A DNA stretch of 64,000 nt. Source: Micromonospora sp. CPCC 205371 (GTDB taxonomy: Bacteria > Actinomycetota > Actinomycetes > Mycobacteriales > Micromonosporaceae). The DNA is taken from contig NZ_JAIBNX010000018.1 in the NCBI RefSeq assembly GCF_026130045.1, positions 1-64,000 of the forward strand, in the 5' to 3' direction. Made by a program: the position numbers and the translations under genes. The notes beneath the pieces are model-generated. The model was not told the DNA's origin. It saw only the letters and a list, made by a program, of their open reading frames with translations, and searched no databases. Numbering within the stretch: the stretch's first letter is position 1; each line of letters begins with the position of its first letter. Below are positions 58,041 to 64,000 of this stretch, piece by piece.

Positions 58041-59572
58041 TGGAAGACCTCAGCCTGCCGAAGATCGACTATGCGGCCATCGCGCCGATGTTGATCCTGT
58101 TCGGCGTTGCCTGCGTCGGGGTGCTCTTCGAGGCGGTGCTGCCCAAGGTGGCGCGCCGCTCGACGCAGCTCGTCCTGGCCCTGCTCGGTCTGGTGGCCGC
58201 GCTGGTCGTTATCGTCTGGCAGGCCGACACCCGGGTGCTCACGGCGGGCGGAGCGGTCGCGATCGACGGGCCGACACTCTTCCTTCAGGGCGCGATCATC
58301 GTGCTCGGCATCATGGCGCTGCTGCTGATCGGTGACCGCGCGCTGGAGCACGGCGGCGCGTTCGTCGCGCAGGCCGCGGTCACGGTGGGCTCCGAGGCCG
58401 ACCGGCGGCAGGCCGTCAAGGAGCAGGGCGCCACCGAGGTGTACCCGCTCAGCGTGTTCGCGATCGCCGGCATGCTGCTCTTCGTCGCCGCGAACGACCT
58501 GCTGACGATGTTCGTCGCGCTCGAGGTCTTCTCCCTGCCGCTGTACCTGCTGTGCGCGCTGGCCCGCCGTCGCCGCCTGCTCAGCCAGGAGGCTGCGCTC
58601 AAGTACTTCCTGCTCGGCGCGTACGCGTCGGCGTTCTTCCTCTTCGGCGTCGCTCTCGTCTACGGGTTCGCGGGTGGCGTCGAGTTCGGCACCATCCACG
58701 ACTCGGTTACCGAGTCGACGCAGAGCACCGTGCTGCTGTACGCCGGTCTGGCGATGATCGCGATCGGCCTGCTCTTCAAGGCGGCGGCCGCCCCGTTCCA
58801 CGTGTGGACGCCAGACGTGTACCAGGGCGCACCGACCCCGATCACGGGCCTGATGGCGGCGTGCACGAAGGTCGCCGCGTTCGGTGGCCTGCTGCGCGTG
58901 CTGTATGTCGGCTTCGACGGGGTGGCATGGGACTACACGCCGATCCTCGGCGTTGTGGCGGTGCTCACAATGCTCATCGGCGCGGTCCTCGCGGTGACGC
59001 AGACCGACATCAAGCGGCTGCTGGCGTACTCGTCGATCGCCAACGCCGGCTACCTGCTGGTGGGCGTGCTGGCGCTCTCCAAGGACGGCCTGTCGAGCAC
59101 GATGTTCTACCTGGTGGCGTACGGCTTCACGGTCATCGCCGCGTTCGGCGTGGTGACGCTGGTGCGCGACGCCGACGGCGAGGCCACCCACCTGTCCCGC
59201 TGGGCCGGCCTCGGCCGCCGCTCGCCGCTGTACGCGGGCATCTTCACGTTCATCCTGCTTGCGTTCGCCGGTATCCCGCTGACCAGCGGCTTCATAGCGA
59301 AGTTCGCGGTTTTCGGCGCGGCGCTCGACGCGGGTGAGGTGTGGCTGGTCGTGTTCGGTGTGATCACGAGCATGCTGCTGGCGTTCCCGTACCTGCGGGT
59401 GGTCGTGATGATGTGGCTCTCCGAGCCGGGCGAGTCCACGCCCACGGTCTCGATCCCGGGTGGCCTGACGGCGGCGGCGCTTGTGATCGGCGTCGTGGCC
59501 ACGCTGGTGCTCGGCGTCGCGCCGGCACCGTTGCTGGATCTCACGACCAGCGCGGCAGACTTCGTGCGCTGA
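58040..59572 (+). CDS. nuoN: NADH-quinone oxidoreductase subunit N
   Basis: 510 residues. FVALEVFSLPLYLLCALAR has the helix 5 Glu, ALKYFLLGAYASAFFLFG and FHVWTPDVYQGAPTPITGLMA the conserved channel region, and KRLLAYSSIANAGYLLVG the Lys helix. Last nuo gene; a hairpin follows. The set A-N is complete and in the standard order. Confidence 0.97.
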   Translation: MEDLSLPKIDYAAIAPMLILFGVACVGVLFEAVLPKVARRSTQLVLALLGLVAALVVIVWQADTRVLTAGGAVAIDGPTLFLQGAIIVLGIMALLLIGDRALEHGGAFVAQAAVTVGSEADRRQAVKEQGATEVYPLSVFAIAGMLLFVAANDLLTMFVALEVFSLPLYLLCALARRRRLLSQEAALKYFLLGAYASAFFLFGVALVYGFAGGVEFGTIHDSVTESTQSTVLLYAGLAMIAIGLLFKAAAAPFHVWTPDVYQGAPTPITGLMAACTKVAAFGGLLRVLYVGFDGVAWDYTPILGVVAVLTMLIGAVLAVTQTDIKRLLAYSSIANAGYLLVGVLALSKDGLSSTMFYLVAYGFTVIAAFGVVTLVRDADGEATHLSRWAGLGRRSPLYAGIFTFILLAFAGIPLTSGFIAKFAVFGAALDAGEVWLVVFGVITSMLLAFPYLRVVVMMWLSEPGESTPTVSIPGGLTAAALVIGVVATLVLGVAPAPLLDLTTSAADFVR

Positions 59573-59580
59573 CGGCCACA

Positions 59581-59614
59581 ACGGGGCCTCCCGGGGACGC
59601 GCCGGGAATCCCGT
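59581..59614 (+). terminator. Hairpin after nuoN
   Basis: TCCCGG (59589-59594) and CCGGGA (59602-59607) pair inside outer arms ACGGG (59581-59585) and CCCGT (59610-59614). No T-run. It may end or weaken transcription of the nuo operon before the prenyl synthase gene, only about 70 bases on. Confidence 0.5.
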
Positions 59615-59639
59615 GTGGCATCGTGGGGATGTGGACGGG

Positions 59640-60656
59640 GTGCTGGCGGCTGGCGGATTGACGTCGATCGGGGTCGATTTTGTCGACCCCGCACTCGAGG
59701 CATCGGTTCTACAGACGTTGGCCGAAGTCGAGCGTGAGCTGCGCACAGGCGTCGAGAGCGCCGATCCGTTCGTCACCGAGGCGGCGCGCCACCTGGTGGA
59801 GGCGGGCGGCAAGCGGTTCCGGCCGCTGCTCGTGGCGCTGGGCGCGCATTTCGGCGATCCGCGGGCTCCGCTGGTCGTGCCTGCGGCCGTAGTGATGGAG
59901 CTCACTCACCTCGCGACGCTGTACCACGACGACGTCATGGACGAAGCGTCCGTCCGCCGGGGTGCCCCGAGCGCCAACTCCCGCTGGACCAACTCGGTGG
60001 CGATCCTCGTGGGCGACTATCTCTTCGCCCGCGCCGCCGACATCGCTGCCGACCTGGGCACCGAGGCGGTCCGCCTGCAGGCGCGCACGTTCGCCCGGCT
60101 GGTGCACGGCCAGATCGCCGAGACGGTCGGCCCGCGCGAGGGCGACGACCCCGTGGTCCACTACCTCGACGTGATCTCGGAGAAGACCGGTTCGCTGATC
60201 GCCACGTCGGCGCGGTTCGGTGGCATGTTCGGGCGCGCTGAGCAGGCGCACATCGAGGCGCTCGCCGGATACGGCGAGACGATCGGCGTCGCGTTCCAGC
60301 TCTCCGACGACCTGCTCGACATCGCCTCCGACTCCCTCCAGTCCGGTAAGACGCCCGGCACCGACCTGCGCGAGGGCGTGCCGACGCTGCCGGTGCTGTA
60401 TGCGCTGGCCGCCGACGACGCCGACGCCGCCTCGGTGCGCCTGCGGGAGATCCTGGCCGCCGGCCCGGTGACCGACGACGACCTGCACGCGGAGGCGCTG
60501 GGCCTGCTGCGCGAGTCGCCGGCGCTCAAGCGGGCCCGCGAGACCGTCCGCACGTACGCCGAGGACGCCCGCGCTCGGCTGGCGCCGCTGCCCGAAAGTC
60601 CGGCGCGGCGGGCCATGGAGTCGCTCTGTGACTTCATCGCGGACCGCACCGGCTGA
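59640..60656 (+). CDS. Polyprenyl diphosphate synthase (menaquinone side chain)
   Basis: About 338 residues. LVEAGGKRFRPLLV, the first aspartate-rich motif YHDDVMDEASVRRG, GDYLFARAAD and the second motif FQLSDDLLDIASD are complete for a trans-prenyltransferase. It adds isopentenyl units to an allylic diphosphate; small residues before the first motif (LATLY) suit a long-chain product, as needed for menaquinone. The N-terminus is uncertain: GTG at 59613, 59631 and 59640 and TTG at 59658 are in frame, and homology begins about FVDPALEASV. Next to nuo, mqn and menG genes, a menaquinone role is likely. Confidence 0.88.
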   Translation: MLAAGGLTSIGVDFVDPALEASVLQTLAEVERELRTGVESADPFVTEAARHLVEAGGKRFRPLLVALGAHFGDPRAPLVVPAAVVMELTHLATLYHDDVMDEASVRRGAPSANSRWTNSVAILVGDYLFARAADIAADLGTEAVRLQARTFARLVHGQIAETVGPREGDDPVVHYLDVISEKTGSLIATSARFGGMFGRAEQAHIEALAGYGETIGVAFQLSDDLLDIASDSLQSGKTPGTDLREGVPTLPVLYALAADDADAASVRLREILAAGPVTDDDLHAEALGLLRESPALKRARETVRTYAEDARARLAPLPESPARRAMESLCDFIADRTG

Positions 60657-60821
60657 GGTCTCAAACGCGACAGCCGAGACGAAAAATAGTCGGGCGTATC
60701 AACATAAAGTCGTGCTACCCCTACCGTCGGTCGCCGTAGATGTGGTCTCTTCGATCCGAACGGGCGTTTCGCTCGTGCACGGTTTTTCATATGGTGTAAG
60801 TCCCCGGCGGCGGAGGTGGTT

Positions 60822-61604
60822 GTGCGCGACCCCTTGGCGGAACCTTCCGACCTGATCCGTAGCGTCTCGCGTGCGCTGCGAGTCCTGGAAGCGGTGGGCA
60901 GGGCCCCGAGAGGCCTGACCGTCAAACAGATCGCCCGGCGTTGCGAGTTGACTGTCGCGACGACGTACCACCTTGTGCGCACTCTCGCGTACGAGGGCTA
61001 CGTGATCCGGCGGGAAGACGGCACCTACATCGTGGGACTCGAGGTGGCCGACCGGTACCGCGAACTGGTCGCGGCGTTTCGCGGGCCGCCCAGCATCGGC
61101 GAGGCGCTGCGCCGCGCGGCCATCGAGACCGGATACAGCCACTTCGTGGGCCGGTTCGTCGGCGGGCGGGTGGCGATCACCGCTGCGGCGGAAGGGCCCC
61201 GCTCGCCGTACCTTGAGGACCTCATGCCCGGGTACGACGAGGGTGCGCACGCGACGGCGCTGGGAAAGGCCCTCCTGGCCACGCTGACGGCCGATCAGCG
61301 CTTCCGGTACCTCAAGGAGTGGGGTATGCGGCAGTTCACGCAGCACACCCTCACAACGCCCGAGGCGTTCGAGACCGATCTCGCCGCGGGTGACCGGCGC
61401 GGGATGCAGGTCGAGATGAACCAGTACCGGCAGGGCGTCGGCTGCGCGGCCGTGATGGTGACCCAAGACAAGGACATGGAACGCCGGGTGGCGCTGGCCT
61501 GCGCGATGCCGGTGGCAGAGCTGATGACGTCGGCCCGCGTCGTACGCACCCGCTTGATGACCCTCGCCAAGGGCCTGGCAGAGACCATCACCGCAGACAT
61601 CTAA
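60822..61604 (+). CDS. IclR-family transcriptional regulator
   Basis: 260 residues from the GTG at 60822, which has GGAGG five bases before; GTG at 60816 overlaps that site. The wHTH is at about 10-70 (LTVKQIARRCELTVATTYHLVRTL), quoted in parts. The effector domain shows LEDLMPGYDEGAHATALGKALLATL, and the C-terminus GVGCAAVMV and ARVVRTRLMTLAKGLAETI. Its closest family pattern lacks the aromatic-acid signature of the PobR-like group, so no ligand can be named. It has its own 165-base upstream region. Confidence 0.85.
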   Translation: MRDPLAEPSDLIRSVSRALRVLEAVGRAPRGLTVKQIARRCELTVATTYHLVRTLAYEGYVIRREDGTYIVGLEVADRYRELVAAFRGPPSIGEALRRAAIETGYSHFVGRFVGGRVAITAAAEGPRSPYLEDLMPGYDEGAHATALGKALLATLTADQRFRYLKEWGMRQFTQHTLTTPEAFETDLAAGDRRGMQVEMNQYRQGVGCAAVMVTQDKDMERRVALACAMPVAELMTSARVVRTRLMTLAKGLAETITADI

Positions 61605-61609
61605 CGGCG

Positions 61610-61661
61610 TGATCAGGGCGTCCCTGAAGTCGCTCTAACGACTTGAGGGACGCCCTGATCA
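61610..61661. terminator. Palindromic terminator element between convergent genes
   Basis: Arms of 23 bases (61610-61632 and 61639-61661) pair with one mismatch around the 6-base loop CTCTAA. The right arm shares 21 identical bases with the element at 2473-2493. It stands between the IclR gene and the convergent phoX gene, 5 and 14 bases from their stops, so a bidirectional terminator is very likely. Confidence 0.85.
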
Positions 61662-61675
61662 TGGGCTAGCTGGCG

Positions 61676-63790
61676 CTAACTGCCGATGGCGCGGCCGTCC
61701 AGGCGCCACGTGCAGACCACGCCCGGCTTGGCGTAGTCGCCGTCCGGCCACGTGGAAGCCGGGTTCTCGATGGACGCGCCGGTGATCTCGCCGGGGTGCT
61801 GGACCGCGACGAAGACCGACCGGTTGTCGGTGGTGATGAACGGGCCGCAGGTCTCCGCGCCGACCGGCACGGTGAGGAACTGCTTCAGGTGGCCGCGCTC
61901 CGGGCCCTCGATGGCGGTCGCGAACAAGCCGTCGTTGCTGCCCAGCGCGTTGCCGTCGGTGGAGATCCAGAGGTTGCCGGCGCCGTCGAACGCCACGTTG
62001 TCCGGGCACGAGATCGGCGAGACCTTGGTCTTGTCGTACCCGGCGAAGTACGTCGACGCGTCCGCCGGGTCGCCGCAGACGATCGGCAGCGACCAGGTGA
62101 ACGTCTCGGCGGCGTTGTCGCCCCGGTCCTCGACCACCTCGAGGACGTGTCCGTGCCTGTTGGCGTTGCGTGGGTTCGCCTCGTCGGCCTTCGGGTTGGT
62201 GCCGGTGCCGCGGTTGCTGTTGTTGGTCAGCGCCACATAGACCTTGCCGGTCAAGAGGCTGGGCTCGACGTCTTCGGGACGGTCCATCTTGGTCGCGCCC
62301 ACCGCGTCGCCGGCCAGCCGGGTAAACGTGAGCACGTCGGCCGCGGTCATGCCGTCCACGTAGGACCTGTTGCCCTGCACCAGCTTGATCCAGCGGCCGG
62401 TGCCGTTGAAGGCGCCGTCGGTGGGCAGCTTGCCCGTACCGTCGATCTCGGCGGCGCTGGTGTAGTCGAGCTTCGCCACGTACAGCGAGCCGGACTCCAG
62501 CAGCGTCAGGTTGTGCTTGCGGGCGACCCAGGAGTTGCCCGGCATGTACTTCTTGTCCGAGACGAACTTGTACACGTAGTCGAACCGCTCGTCGTCGCCC
62601 ATGTAGGCCACGACGTGGCCGCTCTTGGCGACGATGACGTTCGCGCCCTCGTGCTTGAAGCGGCCGAGCGCGGTGTGCTTGCGCGGCTTGGCCTCCGGGT
62701 CGAACGGGTCCACCTCGACGATCCAGCCGAAGCGGTGCGCCTCGTTGGGGTGCTTGGCAAGGTCGAAGCGCTCGTCGGCACGGTCCCACTTGCGGCTGTC
62801 GCTCGGGTACCGGGCCGTCGTGGAGATGCCGTACCTGGCCAGCTTCGGCTTCAGCGCCTCCGGTGCACCGTCGCCACCGACGAAGTACTGGTTGAAGTTC
62901 TCCTCGCCGGAAAGCACCGTGCCCCACGGGGTCACGCCGCCGGCGCAGTTGTTGAGGGTGCCGATCGCCACCTTGCCGCGCGGGTCGGCCGCGGTCTTCA
63001 GCCACGCCGATCCGGCCGCCGGACCGGTGAACTCGAACCGCGTCGAGAGCGCGGTGATCCGGCGGTTGTACGGCCGCGGGCCCTTGCTGACCGGCGTCCA
63101 CTCGCCGGTGTCGCCGACCCGCTCGATCTCCACGACGGACAGGCCGTGCGCGGCGATCGCGATCTTGAGCTGCTCCACGGAGAGGGCGTCCATGGTGGTG
63201 AAGCCGGGGAACATCAGGTTTTCGTTGGTGTACTCGTGGTTGACCACGAGCAGGGCGCGGCGCCCGCGCTTGTCGACCGGCAGCACCGCGACGAAGTCGT
63301 TGTTGTAGCCGAACTGCTTGGACTGCGCGGCCGCGGTCTGGTTGTGCAGGTCGAACTCGGGCGCGCCCGGCTCCACCCGGTCGCCCCAGCGGATGAGCAC
63401 CGCGTGGTCGTACCCGTTGGGGACGACGAACGTGTCGAGCTTGTTCGGTGGGATCGGCTTGAACGTCAAGGCGCCGCTGAACCGTGCGGGCTTCAGCGCG
63501 TCCGTGTCCGGCGCGGCGCCGCCCGCGGCGGCCTCCACGGCCAGCGCTGGCGTGGCGCCGGCGGCAGCGGCGCCGGCGAAGCCGAGCACGAGGGCGCCGA
63601 CGGCGCCCGCCTGGACGACACCGCGGCGCGACACCTCCGTGCGCACCACGTCACCGAAGTACGGGTTGTCCGAATCGTTCGGTACCGGGTGGTCGCAAGC
63701 GTTGCCGCAGCGGTACTGGCAGGTCATCGCGTCGCGCGCACCGTGCACGGTCTGGCCGAGCAACGGGAGCAGCCGCGGTCGGTCACTCAT
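61676..63790 (-). CDS. phoX: PhoX-family alkaline phosphatase, Tat-exported
   Basis: 704 residues. The twin-arginine signal VSRRGVVQAGAVGALVLGF lies near residues 52-70, later than usual, after a Cys-containing leader (CQYRCGNACDHPV). The DUF839/PhoX domain follows with VVNHEYTNENLMFPG, NCAGGVTPWGTVLSGEENFNQY and GWIVEVDPFDP (in parts), the Fe/Ca-binding acidic residues of PhoX. It releases phosphate from organic phosphoesters outside the cell. A PHO box upstream supports control by PhoP under phosphate starvation. Confidence 0.92.
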   Translation of the reverse strand: MSDRPRLLPLLGQTVHGARDAMTCQYRCGNACDHPVPNDSDNPYFGDVVRTEVSRRGVVQAGAVGALVLGFAGAAAAGATPALAVEAAAGGAAPDTDALKPARFSGALTFKPIPPNKLDTFVVPNGYDHAVLIRWGDRVEPGAPEFDLHNQTAAAQSKQFGYNNDFVAVLPVDKRGRRALLVVNHEYTNENLMFPGFTTMDALSVEQLKIAIAAHGLSVVEIERVGDTGEWTPVSKGPRPYNRRITALSTRFEFTGPAAGSAWLKTAADPRGKVAIGTLNNCAGGVTPWGTVLSGEENFNQYFVGGDGAPEALKPKLARYGISTTARYPSDSRKWDRADERFDLAKHPNEAHRFGWIVEVDPFDPEAKPRKHTALGRFKHEGANVIVAKSGHVVAYMGDDERFDYVYKFVSDKKYMPGNSWVARKHNLTLLESGSLYVAKLDYTSAAEIDGTGKLPTDGAFNGTGRWIKLVQGNRSYVDGMTAADVLTFTRLAGDAVGATKMDRPEDVEPSLLTGKVYVALTNNSNRGTGTNPKADEANPRNANRHGHVLEVVEDRGDNAAETFTWSLPIVCGDPADASTYFAGYDKTKVSPISCPDNVAFDGAGNLWISTDGNALGSNDGLFATAIEGPERGHLKQFLTVPVGAETCGPFITTDNRSVFVAVQHPGEITGASIENPASTWPDGDYAKPGVVCTWRLDGRAIGS

Positions 63791-63879
63791 CTCTGGGGAG
63801 CCTCCTCGCTATCCGATGCCCCCATGGGAGGCACCGAGCAGGACGCTAGGAGTGGGCCATGAGCGCTGCTCAGATATGT

Positions 63880-63901
63880 GGTGAACGGAAGGTGAACGAG
63901 C
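63880..63901 (-). promoter_or_regulatory. PHO box upstream of phoX
   Basis: On the minus strand GTTCACCTTCC and GTTCACCACAT are two 11-base direct repeats (GGTGAAC at 63880 and 63891 on the plus strand), the form of the Streptomyces PhoP box. A third, looser GTTCATC lies 14 bases further out (63905-63911). It is 90 bases before the phoX start. It may also serve the gene starting at 63961. Confidence 0.8.
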
Positions 63902-63960
63902 CTGGATGAACCGCTTGGCGGCCTGGTGCGTAAGAACGGGCGAAGGGAGGCGCGGGTGGC

Positions 63961-64000
63961 TTGACCGACCAGGATGCCCAATTGCTGCGTGCGCTGCAGG
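63961..64000 (+). CDS. Probable sigma factor, first 13 codons
   Basis: Cut by the right edge. A TTG with GGGAGG ten bases before opens LTDQDAQLLRALQ, which resembles the start of actinobacterial sigma-70 family proteins (DAQLLRALHDEH). Thirteen codons are too few to be sure. It diverges from phoX. Confidence 0.45.
   Translation, partial: MTDQDAQLLRALQ

Noticed and set aside
60745-60780. CGAACGGGCGTTTCG as an operator of the second IclR gene
   Set aside because: Only four outer base pairs match; too weak to list as a site.

Overview
The window is about 64 kb of very GC-rich DNA with tightly packed genes, many 4-base start/stop overlaps and frequent GTG and TTG starts. Gene content (futalosine-route menaquinone genes, a 14-gene nuo operon preceded by a geranylgeranyl-reductase-like gene, LPXTG surface proteins, HelD, two IclR regulators, an actinobacterial Rex-type site and a PHO box) points to a filamentous actinomycete, most likely of the Micromonosporaceae. 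I saw no rRNA, tRNA, CRISPR array, insertion sequence or phage genes, and no gene-free stretch longer than about 260 bases.

Left third (1-26 kb). A PP2C / VWA / zinc-ribbon-FHA signalling cassette enters from the left edge. It is followed by an LPXTG protein, an ECF sigma factor with a putative membrane anti-sigma partner, and a NodB deacetylase-GT2 synthase fusion with a small membrane partner. An apparent pobA-glcDEF operon runs leftward from a divergent IclR regulator, with a clear palindrome between them. Then come an RHH-like small protein, helD, a divergent ArsR/MFS pair that both look broken at one junction, mqnA, two tandem serine-beta-lactamase-fold lipid/cell-wall type proteins, the phenylacetyl-CoA epoxidase operon paaABCDE, an internally deleted aldo/keto reductase, and a polytopic membrane protein.

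Middle (26-42 kb). mqnC is followed by three tandem paralogous LPXTG-anchored proteins and a terminator. Next is a secreted DNRLRE/LamG protein coupled by a 4-base overlap to a 2115-residue RHS protein. The variable C-terminus of that RHS protein looks like a PD-(D/E)xK-type nuclease toxin, and a 121-residue putative immunity gene follows 8 bases after it. This is the most system-like locus of the window.

Right third (41.5-64 kb). menG, a small hypothetical gene, a probable Rex operator, a geranylgeranyl-reductase-family gene, the complete nuoA-N operon, a polyprenyl diphosphate synthase, an IclR regulator, and a Tat-exported PhoX phosphatase with a PHO box. The last 40 bases are the start of a probable sigma factor.

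Together mqnA, mqnC, menG, the reductase-like gene, the prenyl synthase and nuoA-N place quinone synthesis and the main NADH-oxidising complex in one region, with a redox (NADH) control site at the head of the operon. Two convergent gene pairs 59 kb apart end in related palindromic terminator elements; one copy appears to have a second palindrome inserted in it.
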